A DNA stretch of 64,000 nt from Sphingomonas sp. PsM26 (lineage in GTDB: Bacteria > Pseudomonadota > Alphaproteobacteria > Sphingomonadales > Sphingomonadaceae): assembly GCA_030433805.1 (NCBI GenBank), contig JARUXA010000003.1, positions 62,001 through 126,000 on the forward strand, written 5' to 3'. The notes under the pieces were generated by a model. That model was not told the origin of the DNA, did not search any database, and was given only the letters and a program-made list of their open reading frames with translations. Position 1 is the stretch's first letter. Every line of letters begins with the position of its first letter. This document shows, piece by piece, positions 1-7,663 of the stretch. Position numbers and translations under genes: made by a program.

Positions 1-498
1 ATCGACGCGCAATTCGCCTTGTTCGCAGCGACCGGACTGCCGCTCGATCACGTCAATTCGCACAAGCATATGCACATGCACCCGGTGATTGCCGCGACCG
101 TGCTCAAGGTCGGCAAGCGGCACGGCATGACCAGCGTCCGCGCGCCCGTCGAACCACGCGACGTGCTGGCTAAGTTCGAAAAGGCGACCGGGCTCCACAT
201 CGCCAAGCCGTTCGCGCGCAGTGTCCAGCGCACGATGCGCGGCGGGGGCATGAAGGTCCCCGACCATACCTTCGGCCTCGCCTGGTCGGGCGCGATGCAC
301 ACCGAACGGCTCCGCGGTGTGCTGCGACACCTTCCCGATGGCGTCAGCGAAGTGTATCTTCACCCCGCGACCGGGCATTACCCGTTGTCCGCTCCCGGCT
401 ATCAGTATGAAGCCGAGCTGGCGGCACTGCTGGACCCCGTCGCACGCACCATCGTTTCGGACAATCACATCACCCTGGCGCGTTTTGCCGATCTTTAA
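1..498 (+). CDS. hpnK: HpnK, hopanoid biosynthesis-associated deacetylase-like protein (5' partial)
   Basis: The frame is open from base 1, so the gene starts outside the window; the visible part is the C-terminal 165 residues. It belongs to the YdjC/ChbG-like carbohydrate deacetylase superfamily, in which HpnK is the hopanoid-associated member. The metal-binding signature is visible near the left edge: a DHVNSHKHMHMHP stretch rich in His. A second conserved block, VYLHPATGHYP, lies near the C-terminus. It is followed after 15 bases by a ferritin-like gene with a good GGGAGAG ribosome binding site, so the two are probably co-transcribed. HpnK is thought to act on the sugar head group of extended hopanoids; its exact substrate is not shown by this sequence. 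Confidence 0.85.
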   Translation: MDAQFALFAATGLPLDHVNSHKHMHMHPVIAATVLKVGKRHGMTSVRAPVEPRDVLAKFEKATGLHIAKPFARSVQRTMRGGGMKVPDHTFGLAWSGAMHTERLRGVLRHLPDGVSEVYLHPATGHYPLSAPGYQYEAELAALLDPVARTIVSDNHITLARFADL

Positions 499-513
499 AC
501 CGGGAGAGCCCCG

Positions 514-1410
514 ATGAATTTCATTCCCAAGTCGATCGCCCCCGCAGGTCCCGCCCCGGATGTGCGCGTCAAGCTCGGCAGCCCCGAACACAAGACGCTG
601 TTCTGCCGCACGATGCTCGACACGCACGATCCCTATCGCCCCGCGCTGATCGACTGGCCGGTGCTTGAGCCCGAAACACGCAACAAGATCGTCTCGCTGC
701 CGATCTGGGACATCGCCGTGGCGACGGAAGGCCGCGCGGGCATGAACGTCAAGACCTATGGCGAGCAGATCAGCGACCCGCTGCTGCGCGACGCGATCGA
801 CATGAACGCCTATGAGGAAAGCCGCCACAAGATCGTGCTCGCGGACATGGTCACCTTCTACGGCATCGTCCTCCAGCCCGAGGAAGAGTATAAACGCCCG
901 CGCGACCCGGAATTCGCGTTCATGCGGACGGGGTTTTCCGAGTGTATCGACAGCTTCTTCGGCTTCGGCCTGTTCAAGGTCGCCGCCGACACCGGCTTCT
1001 TCCCCGAGGAGCTGATCGACACGTTCGAGCCGGTGATGCGCGAGGAAGGCCGCCACATTCTGTTCTTCGTCAATTGGGTCGCCTGGCACCGCCGTAACAT
1101 GCCGTTCTGGCGCCGCCCGTGGTTCGAGATGAAGGTTTGGGCGGTGTGGATCGCGCTGATCTGGGAGCGGATCGACATGGCCAAGGGCATGGGCGACGAC
1201 AACACCAAGGCACAGGAAAACAATTTCACGCTCAACGGCTCGAAGGAGCTTGGCGTCGAGATCGAATTTCCCGAACTGGCGGCGATCTGCCTGGCAGAGA
1301 ACGACCGGCGGCTGGCGGTCTATGACCCGCGGCTGATCCGGCCGAAATTCGTGCCGGGGATGATCCGGCTGGTGCTGCGCTTCATGAGAAAGAAGCCCGC
1401 GCGGGCGTGA
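514..1410 (+). CDS. Ferritin-like diiron domain protein in hopanoid gene context
   Basis: A 298-residue soluble-looking protein. It has the hallmark of a ferritin-like diiron carboxylate fold: two E-x-x-H elements, EESRH at residues 101-105 and EEGRH at 177-181, with further acidic candidates at E72 and E143 that could complete the iron site. A hydrophobic patch around residues 183-220 (FFVNWVAW, WAVWIALIW) suggests membrane contact. ATG at 514 follows GGGAGAG at a good distance, directly after hpnK. Diiron proteins of this type can be oxygenases, desaturases or hydroxylases; a role in modifying hopanoids or other membrane lipids is inferred only from the neighbours. Confidence 0.75.
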   Translation: MNFIPKSIAPAGPAPDVRVKLGSPEHKTLFCRTMLDTHDPYRPALIDWPVLEPETRNKIVSLPIWDIAVATEGRAGMNVKTYGEQISDPLLRDAIDMNAYEESRHKIVLADMVTFYGIVLQPEEEYKRPRDPEFAFMRTGFSECIDSFFGFGLFKVAADTGFFPEELIDTFEPVMREEGRHILFFVNWVAWHRRNMPFWRRPWFEMKVWAVWIALIWERIDMAKGMGDDNTKAQENNFTLNGSKELGVEIEFPELAAICLAENDRRLAVYDPRLIRPKFVPGMIRLVLRFMRKKPARA

Positions 1411-1417
1411 TCCGCGG

Positions 1418-2815
1418 TCAGTCCTGACTCTCGTAGGCGAGCTGCAGCACGCCCCAGTGTCTGCCTTCGACCCAGATCGAGGCAATGACCTGTTTGAGCA
1501 AGACCACGCCGCCGTTCGCCACGGGTCGGCGATATGCCTTCAGACAGAATGGCGCCTCGATCCGCACCTGTATCTGCGTTTCCGGGTAGGTGTAGATCAA
1601 CCCGGCGCGGGAATGCTCCTCGTTCCACACGCGATCGTTCGGGCGTTGCGGAAGCGAGCGTTCGGGCATCGCCACCGCCCCGAAACAGTTTCGATCGGTG
1701 AAGCTCATCCCGAAGAAGCCCGGCAGTTGACGCGCGCGCTCCTGGTGTGGGCGCGCCAGCCGCGTGAACAGCGCCTGCGCGGCGTGGGTGAAAATGGGCG
1801 GGTCGCTCGCGGGGACGGGCCGGTAATCATCGCTCATGATCGCGTCGAGCGCAATTTCACGAGACGCGACCGCTTTCTCGAGACCATCGCCGACCGACCG
1901 CGCAACCTCTAGCCCGAAGTTGATGTAAGGCGAATCGAGCATGTCCGCACCGCTTTCCGCGAGCATTTGCAATAGGGCGTTCGTATCGTCGCTGACCGCG
2001 CTCACGCGGGCGGAGAGCTGCTGGAGCCCGGTGGCATTCTGGGTCGAGGCGCTCGACAGCGCCATCAATCCCGCCCGCACCATATCGACCGCTTGCACCA
2101 TCGATTCGACACGTTTGGCAACGCTGTCGCTGTTCTGTTCGAGCCCCTGCATGATCGTACCGAGCTGACACACCAGGGTTTCGATCCCCTTGGCGCTGCC
2201 ATGTGCCGACTGCGCCTTGGCGACACCCTGCCCGATCCGGTCCAGCATGACGCCCGCTTCAAAGGTGAGCGACCCGATCGACTGCTCGATCCGGTTCGTG
2301 GCCGCGGCGGTTTCACTCGCGAGCTTCTTCACCTCGCTGGCGACCACCGCGAACCCGCGCCCAGCATCCCCCGCGCGGGCGGCTTCGATCGTCGCGTTGA
2401 GCGCAAGCAGGTTGGTCTGCCGCGCGATCACGTTGATCCCCGCGGTCACATGGCTGACATCGCTGAGCGCGGTGTTGAATGCTCCCAGACCGTTGTGAAT
2501 ATGGCTAACCTGTTCGATCAGTTCGACGACGTCCGACGTTGCCGTGCCGAGTTGCGCGGTCGAATCCTCGATGACGCCCTTCGCCGCCGCAGTATCGTTG
2601 CGCGCGTCTCGCGCGGCCATCGCCACATTGTCGACGTCGCCCGACAGGATGTTTGCTTCGGACCCGATCGCTTCGATCGTCGTGGCCTGTTCCGTCACCC
2701 GTTCCGCCAGGGCAGCGATGTCGGCCTGCAGATCCAGCGAGCGAATGCCAAGTTCGCCCGACAGGCGCGCGGCTTGCCGAATGGTATGATCGAGCCTGAG
2801 CGCCGGGTTGGTCAT
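1418..2815 (-). CDS. Soluble methyl-accepting chemotaxis protein with C-terminal sensory-type module
   Basis: A chemoreceptor without any transmembrane segment or signal peptide, about 465 residues. The conserved signalling hairpin tip is clear at about residues 126-168 ([20 protein letters not shown], then [11 protein letters not shown]). Residues about 360-465 carry a module found at the C-terminus of many alphaproteobacterial cytosolic receptors ([26 protein letters not shown]). It should signal through CheA/CheW from the cytoplasm; no che genes are in the window. I chose ATG at 2815; an in-frame GTG two codons upstream (2821) is possible, and neither has a clear ribosome binding site. Its 3' end converges on the ferritin-like gene with 7 bases between them. 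Confidence 0.88.
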   Translation of the reverse strand: MTNPALRLDHTIRQAARLSGELGIRSLDLQADIAALAERVTEQATTIEAIGSEANILSGDVDNVAMAARDARNDTAAAKGVIEDSTAQLGTATSDVVELIEQVSHIHNGLGAFNTALSDVSHVTAGINVIARQTNLLALNATIEAARAGDAGRGFAVVASEVKKLASETAAATNRIEQSIGSLTFEAGVMLDRIGQGVAKAQSAHGSAKGIETLVCQLGTIMQGLEQNSDSVAKRVESMVQAVDMVRAGLMALSSASTQNATGLQQLSARVSAVSDDTNALLQMLAESGADMLDSPYINFGLEVARSVGDGLEKAVASREIALDAIMSDDYRPVPASDPPIFTHAAQALFTRLARPHQERARQLPGFFGMSFTDRNCFGAVAMPERSLPQRPNDRVWNEEHSRAGLIYTYPETQIQVRIEAPFCLKAYRRPVANGGVVLLKQVIASIWVEGRHWGVLQLAYESQD

Positions 2816-2840
2816 GCGCACGTGGATTAACTATCACCGA

Positions 2841-2855
2841 TTAAGAGGTGTTTAA
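2841..2855. promoter_or_regulatory. Consensus CtrA-binding site (TTAA-N7-TTAA)
   Basis: TTAA at 2841-2844 and TTAA at 2852-2855 are separated by exactly seven bases. This is the full alphaproteobacterial CtrA consensus, just upstream of the reverse-strand chemoreceptor start (2815). A further TTAA lies at 2827-2830. CtrA is known to control motility and chemotaxis genes in this class, which fits the neighbour. Binding itself is inferred. Confidence 0.6.
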
Positions 2856-3162
2856 GTATCCAAGCCCCTGATGATTTTGCCGACATTCGTTTCGCTGCGG
2901 CGTCGCCCCTACGCGGGCCGGCTGGCGACTGCCCGAAAGCACCCGCCGCGCGCGTGCGATTGCACTGCCATCTGCGCGCTATTGCAAGTTTGTGCGCCAA
3001 ATCGCCGTTCCAGACCGCAAGAACCCACGTCATCGGCGCAAGCCGGGTTGATTGCCGCGTCCAAAGCCCCAAAGACCCCCCAATGCTGCGCGACTCATCC
3101 CGCCGTTCCACCGCTCGCACCGACAGCGCGCGACAGGTGCCTCCTGTGGCGATGCTGCTGCG
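2856..3162. other. Intergenic region between chemoreceptor and hpnL
   Basis: About 300 bases with no convincing gene. It must hold the promoter(s) for hpnL on the + strand and probably part of that of the chemoreceptor on the reverse strand. An open frame continuous with hpnL runs back to 3052, but the extra residues are Arg/Pro-rich and lack a family match, so I treat it as non-coding leader. I see no clear -35/-10 pair or terminator. Confidence 0.5.
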
Positions 3163-4137
3163 ATGAGCCGTTCCGCACGAATCGGGTTGCTCGTTGCGAC
3201 GATCGTCGGCCTCATGGTGGCGGCGGCTACCGTCGGCACGGTCGGGGTGCGCCAGGTCGTCGATGTCATGGCGTCGATCGGCTGGATCGGCATGGCGACC
3301 TTCACACTGTGGTCGATCGGCGTGCTCGTCCTGTTGGGGATGGCGTGGCTCGCGGTCGCGCCGGGGCAACCCATCGATCGGCTTGGCTGGTTCGTCTGGG
3401 CGCGCACCACGCGCGAAGCGGCAACGGATATCCTGCCTTTCTCGCAACTCGGCGGGCTGGTGGTCGGCGCGCGGACGCTGGCGGTGTTCGGTGTTCCGCA
3501 GCCGGTGATCTATGCATCGATGATCGCGGATATGACGACCGAGATGGCGGCGCAGCTGATCTTCACGCTGTGCGGGGTGGCGGTCCTGCTGCTCGTCCTT
3601 GCGGCGGAGCCGGTGCAACAGGGGCTCGTGCCGCTCGCGCTCGGTGGGCTCGCCGCGATGATCGCGCTAATGCTGCTGTTCGTCTTCGCGCAAAAGCCGA
3701 TGCTTCGGCTTGCCGGCTCACTCGGCGCGCGGATGCTGCCCGGTTCGGTCGCGGCGATGGCGGCGGTGCGTGAGCAACTCGACGCGATCTACCGGACACC
3801 GCGCCGCGTGATTGCCGCGTTTATCTTCAACCTCGCCGCATGGCTCGCAAGCGCGACGGGTGCGTGGATCGCGCTTCGGTTCATGGGCTCGGACCTGCCG
3901 CTGTGGGCGGTACTGACGATCGAGGCGCTGATCTTCACGCTGCGCAGCGTCGCCTTCGCGATTCCCGGGGCGGTCGGTGTGCAGGAGGCGGCCTATGTGC
4001 TGATCGGCCCGTTGTTCGGCCTGCCCCCAGCGCATGCGCTCGCGCTGTCGCTGCTCAAGCGCGCGCGCGACATCATCATCGCGGTCCCCGCGTTGCTGGC
4101 CTGGCAGGTCGGCGAAGCACGCCGGGTGGTCTCCTGA
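3163..4137 (+). CDS. hpnL: HpnL-like membrane protein (lysylphosphatidylglycerol synthase transmembrane family)
   Basis: A 324-residue polytopic membrane protein with about eight hydrophobic segments. It resembles the transmembrane (flippase-like) part of lysylphosphatidylglycerol synthases, the family that includes hopanoid-associated HpnL. The C-terminal block PGAVGVQEAAYVLIG is the typical conserved signature of that family. ATG at 3163 is preferred because the first membrane segment begins at once (MSRSARIGLLVATIVGL); the longer frame adds only an Arg/Pro-rich tail. With hpnK on the other side of the chemoreceptor it suggests a hopanoid-associated region. The transported lipid is not known from sequence. 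Confidence 0.8.
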   Translation: MSRSARIGLLVATIVGLMVAAATVGTVGVRQVVDVMASIGWIGMATFTLWSIGVLVLLGMAWLAVAPGQPIDRLGWFVWARTTREAATDILPFSQLGGLVVGARTLAVFGVPQPVIYASMIADMTTEMAAQLIFTLCGVAVLLLVLAAEPVQQGLVPLALGGLAAMIALMLLFVFAQKPMLRLAGSLGARMLPGSVAAMAAVREQLDAIYRTPRRVIAAFIFNLAAWLASATGAWIALRFMGSDLPLWAVLTIEALIFTLRSVAFAIPGAVGVQEAAYVLIGPLFGLPPAHALALSLLKRARDIIIAVPALLAWQVGEARRVVS

Positions 4138-4194
4138 CGCCGCCCTGACCGCGCGCAGGTGGCATCGCACGCCAAAGCTCGCTAAGCGCCGGAC

Positions 4195-6255
4195 ATGGCG
4201 AAGACGAAGGCGCATCCGTTCCATTCGATCCACACGCACGGCCTGATCCGGGTCGGCGCGTGCACCCCGCGCGCCAGCGTCGGCGATACCGCGGCGAACG
4301 CCGCGGAGACGATCGCGCTCGCGCAACAGGGTGATGCACGCCACGCCGACCTTCTCGTGTTCCCCGAACTCAACATCACCTCCTACGCGATCGACGATCT
4401 GCACATGCAGACCGCGCAGCAGGCGGCGACCGAAAGCGCGATTGCCACGGTTGCGGCAGAGACCGCAACACTGCGGCCGGTGCTGATCATCGGCGCGGCG
4501 CTTCCGCGGAACGGCAGACTGTACAATTGCGCGGTGGTGATCGCGCGCGGGCGGATCCTCGGGGTCGTGCCCAAGGTCTTCCTGCCGAACTACCGCGAAT
4601 ATTACGAAAAACGCTGGTTCGCGAGCGGTGCCGGGCTGACCGGGCTCGACATCACGATCGAGGGACAGACCGTTCCGTTCGGCACCGACCTGCTGTTCGC
4701 CGCGCGCGACCTCGCGCCGTTCATCTTCCACGCCGAGATTTGCGAAGATTACTGGGCCCCCACCCCGCCCTCCACGATGGGCGCGCTCGCCGGGGCGCTG
4801 ATCTGCTGCAATCTGTCAGCCTCGAACATCGTCGTCGGCAAGGCGCGCGAGCGATCCGTGCTGTGTGCCTCGCAAAGCGCGCGCGCGATGTGCGGCTATG
4901 TCTTTGCGGCCTCGGGCCCGGGCGAGAGCACGACCGATCTGGCGTGGGACGGCCAAGCCACGATCCACGAACTCGGCGAATTGATCGCTAGCTCGACGCG
5001 ATTCGGTCGCGAAGCCGAACTGGTAATTGCCGACGTGGACGCCGGGCGAATCGCGCAGGAACGGATGCGCGTGGGCACGTTCAACGATTCGGCCGATCTG
5101 GCGGGGCACCCGGAGACGCGCTTCCGGCGAATCGGGTTCGATCACCTGCCGGATTTCGCAGACGTCGGGCTGGTGCGCGACATCCGCCGCTTCCCGTTCG
5201 TCCCCAATACGCCCGCGCTGCTCGACGAGGATTGCTACGAGGCGTTCAACATCCAAGTCGAGGGACTGCTCAAGCGGTTCGAGGCGGCGCGCGCCGAGAC
5301 CCTGGTGATCGGCGTTTCGGGCGGGCTCGATTCGACCCATGCGCTGATCGTCGCGGCGAAGGTCATGGATCGGCTCGGCCTGCCGCGTGACCGGATCCTC
5401 GGCTTCACCATGCCCGGATTCGCGACGAGCGATGGGACCAAGGCCAACGCCTGGGCGCTGATGCGCGCGCTCGGCATCACCGCCGACGAAATCGATATCC
5501 GCCCCGTTGCCCGCCAGATGCTGTCCGACATGGGCCACCCGTTCGCGGATGGCGAGCCTACGTATGACATCACGTTCGAGAATGTGCAGGCGGGTTTGCG
5601 CACCGATTATCTGTTCCGCCTTGCCAACCAGCGCGGCGGGCTGGTCGTCGGCACGGGCGACCTGTCAGAACTCGCGCTCGGATGGTGCACGTACGGCGTC
5701 GGCGATCAGATGAGCCATTACGGAGTCAATGCTGGCGTTCCCAAGACGCTGATCCAGTTCCTGATTCGTTGGTGCATCCGGACCGATCAATATGACCCCG
5801 CGACCGATTCGATCCTAGAGGCGATCCTGGCGACGGAAATCTCGCCCGAACTCGTTCCGGCCGGCGCGGATGGGGCAATCCAGAGCACAGAAGCGCGAAT
5901 CGGACCGTATGCGCTCAACGACTTCTTCCTGCATTATGTGGTGCGCCACGGCATGGCGCCGTCCAAGATCGCGTTCCTGGCGCTGCAGGCGTGGGGCGAC
6001 GCGGAGCAAGGCCGCTGGCCGCGTGATTTTCCGGCGGCGGGGCACGTGGCGTACGATCTGCCGACGATTCGCGGCTGGCTTGAGAAGTTTCTGGTGCGGT
6101 TTTTCGCGACCAGCCAGTTCAAGCGCTCGGCACTCCCGAATGGCCCGAAGGTATCGAGCGCGGGGGCCTTGTCCCCGCGGGGCGACTGGCGGGCGCCGTC
6201 GGATGGGACAGCGCGGATTTGGCTGGAGGAACTGGCGCGAGGGTTGCCGCTCTAG
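4195..6255 (+). CDS. nadE: Glutamine-dependent NAD+ synthetase
   Basis: Last step of NAD+ biosynthesis: ATP-dependent amidation of deamido-NAD+ using ammonia from glutamine. At 686 residues it has the two-domain form. The N-terminal nitrilase-type glutaminase carries the Glu-Lys-Cys triad (E58 in VFPELN, K127 in PKVFLPNY, C183 in AEICEDYW). The C-terminal synthetase has the PP-loop SGGLDST at 375-381 and GTGDLSELALGWCTYG further on. Cytoplasmic. It stands alone between hpnL and a convergent DUF6481 gene, with a paired palindromic repeat just after its stop. Confidence 0.95.
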   Translation: MAKTKAHPFHSIHTHGLIRVGACTPRASVGDTAANAAETIALAQQGDARHADLLVFPELNITSYAIDDLHMQTAQQAATESAIATVAAETATLRPVLIIGAALPRNGRLYNCAVVIARGRILGVVPKVFLPNYREYYEKRWFASGAGLTGLDITIEGQTVPFGTDLLFAARDLAPFIFHAEICEDYWAPTPPSTMGALAGALICCNLSASNIVVGKARERSVLCASQSARAMCGYVFAASGPGESTTDLAWDGQATIHELGELIASSTRFGREAELVIADVDAGRIAQERMRVGTFNDSADLAGHPETRFRRIGFDHLPDFADVGLVRDIRRFPFVPNTPALLDEDCYEAFNIQVEGLLKRFEAARAETLVIGVSGGLDSTHALIVAAKVMDRLGLPRDRILGFTMPGFATSDGTKANAWALMRALGITADEIDIRPVARQMLSDMGHPFADGEPTYDITFENVQAGLRTDYLFRLANQRGGLVVGTGDLSELALGWCTYGVGDQMSHYGVNAGVPKTLIQFLIRWCIRTDQYDPATDSILEAILATEISPELVPAGADGAIQSTEARIGPYALNDFFLHYVVRHGMAPSKIAFLALQAWGDAEQGRWPRDFPAAGHVAYDLPTIRGWLEKFLVRFFATSQFKRSALPNGPKVSSAGALSPRGDWRAPSDGTARIWLEELARGLPL

Positions 6256-6286
6256 GCCAGGAGCGCTTCAGTGGCACATCGGTAGT

Positions 6287-6392
6287 GCTTCCCCGGCGAA
6301 GGCCGGGGCCCAGTAGCGAGAACGTGAGAACGTCCGCGCTGCGCTATCTTACCATGGCCATTTCGACTGGGCCCCGGCCTTCGCCGGGGAAG
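6287..6392. repeat. GC-rich REPIN-like inverted doublet, copy 1
   Basis: Two copies of a 27-base element in inverted orientation: left arm 6287-6314 (CTTCCCCGGCGAAGGCCGGG...), right arm 6366-6392 (its reverse complement). Each arm is itself palindromic (CCCCGG/CCGGGG around GCGAAGG). It sits between the converging 3' ends of nadE and the DUF6481 gene. The same doublet occurs at 7466-7569, 28824-28927 and 49241-49342. Confidence 0.85.
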
Positions 6393-6418
6393 TGAAAGGT
6401 AGGGCGCAGCAAACCGCC

Positions 6419-6751
6419 TTACTTGCGGCTTTTCCGCGCAGCGTAGCGTGCGTCGCGCGCTGCCTTTTTGTCGATCTCGGCCTGGATCGCGGCCTGCTTG
6501 GCCTCTTCAATCGCGCGCTCGGCCGCTTCGGCCTTGGCGATCTTCTCGAGCCGGGCCGCTTCGATCGCGGCTTTCTTCTCTTCGCGCTTCTTGGCTTCCG
6601 CCTCTTCCTTCGCTTCGCGCGCAGCCGCACGGGCCGCGACGACCGCAGGATCAACCGGCGGCTTGGACTTCAGCTTTTCCAGCGCACGTTGCTTTGCGTC
6701 GGCGGACAAGGCTGCCCGGTCTTTGAAGGAAGGTTCTTTGTAGGATGCCAT
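6419..6751 (-). CDS. DUF6481 family small charged protein
   Basis: A 110-residue protein, very rich in Ala, Lys, Glu and Arg. Residues about 40-105 form one long predicted helix or coiled coil (repeats like EAKKREEKKAAIEAARLEK). The N-terminus MASYKEPSFKDRAALSADAKQ matches the DUF6481 family common in sphingomonads. ATG at 6751 is chosen; upstream in-frame sequence is only the shadow of the tRNA-Ser gene. No enzymatic motif, signal peptide or membrane segment. It converges on nadE across a REPIN-like repeat. Function is unknown; the composition suggests nucleic-acid or protein binding, but that is a guess. Confidence 0.75.
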   Translation of the reverse strand: MASYKEPSFKDRAALSADAKQRALEKLKSKPPVDPAVVAARAAAREAKEEAEAKKREEKKAAIEAARLEKIAKAEAAERAIEEAKQAAIQAEIDKKAARDARYAARKSRK

Positions 6752-6787
6752 GTGGCGGGCTTTAACCTCATCGAGGAAAGAAGGAAA

Positions 6788-6877
<90 letters not shown>

Positions 6878-6991
6878 GCGAGGTCGTGTGATGCTGTCTG
6901 TAAGGCCAGCACCGGTCGGTGAGCGGGCGCCTCTAACGTAGTGCTCTACGGTACGCAAGCGCTTCGATGCAGGTTTGTCGCACAGCAATCG

Positions 6992-7019
6992 CTTGTGTGC
7001 CGCCACGGAGCCCCTAAAT
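6992..7019 (+). promoter_or_regulatory. Possible heat-shock (sigma-32 type) promoter of hspQ
   Basis: CTTG at 6992 is followed after 15 bases by CCCCTAAAT at 7011-7019, close to the heat-shock pattern CTTGAA - spacer - CCCCATnT. It lies immediately before hspQ, so the transcript would be nearly leaderless. The motif match is partial. Confidence 0.35.
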
Positions 7020-7026
7020 TATCCTC

Positions 7027-7407
7027 ATGTACCGTACCCCCATCACGTCCCCGCCGTTCGACAGCAGCATCGCCCTCCCCCCGGTCAGCCATGCCCGATT
7101 CACGATCGGCGACGTGGTGCGGCATCGTCTGTTCGATTTCCGCGGGGTCGTGTTCGACATCGACCCGATCTTCGCGAACAGCGACGAATGGTATGATGCG
7201 ATTCCCGAGAACATCCGCCCGCCCAAGGACCAGCCCTTCTACCACCTCCTCGCCGAGAACATGGAGTCGAGCTACGTCGCCTATGTCAGCCAGCAGAATT
7301 TGATCCCGGACGACACTGACGAACCGGTCGATCATCCCGCGATCTCGGGGCTGTTCGGGGACTATGCGGGCGGGAAGTACCCGTTGCGGCGCGAACACCG
7401 GCACTAA
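7027..7407 (+). CDS. hspQ: Heat shock protein HspQ (YccV-like)
   Basis: 126 residues. The central part matches the HspQ/YccV beta-barrel family: IGDVVRHRLFDFRGVVFDID, EWYDAIP, QPFYHLLAEN and YVAYVSQQNL. In enterobacteria HspQ is a heat-inducible protein that modulates Lon protease and binds hemimethylated DNA; I assume a similar stress role. The N-terminus is about 25 residues longer than the minimal domain. ATG at 7027 has no ribosome binding site, and a heat-shock-like promoter ends just upstream, so translation may be leaderless. It converges on the TonB-dependent receptor across another REPIN-like doublet. Confidence 0.85.
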   Translation: MYRTPITSPPFDSSIALPPVSHARFTIGDVVRHRLFDFRGVVFDIDPIFANSDEWYDAIPENIRPPKDQPFYHLLAENMESSYVAYVSQQNLIPDDTDEPVDHPAISGLFGDYAGGKYPLRREHRH

Positions 7408-7465
7408 GGCCCAGTTGCGGGAGCGGGATGGCGCCGGTCTAACGCGCCTCCCCAATTTCCGCTTA

Positions 7466-7569
7466 CTTCCCCGGCGAAGGCCGGGGCCCAGTCGAGAAAC
7501 GGTAGAATGCGGGCACGGCGCATCGTTACCTCGGCCATTCCGACTGGGCCCCGGCCTTCGCCGGGGAAG
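7466..7569. repeat. GC-rich REPIN-like inverted doublet, copy 2
   Basis: Left arm 7466-7492 (CTTCCCCGGCGAAGGCCGGG...) and inverted right arm 7543-7569, with a spacer of 50 bases. It lies between the convergent ends of hspQ and the TonB-dependent receptor. The arms match copy 1; the spacer is different in detail but also contains a GGCCATT tract next to the right arm. Confidence 0.85.
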
Positions 7570-7663
7570 CAGGTATTAAATCACGTCGGAAATGCTTAGC
7601 GTCCGGGCACGCTCCTCTCGACGCGAGAACCCCGGGACGCGCTAACGCCCCGGGAACCCCGCC

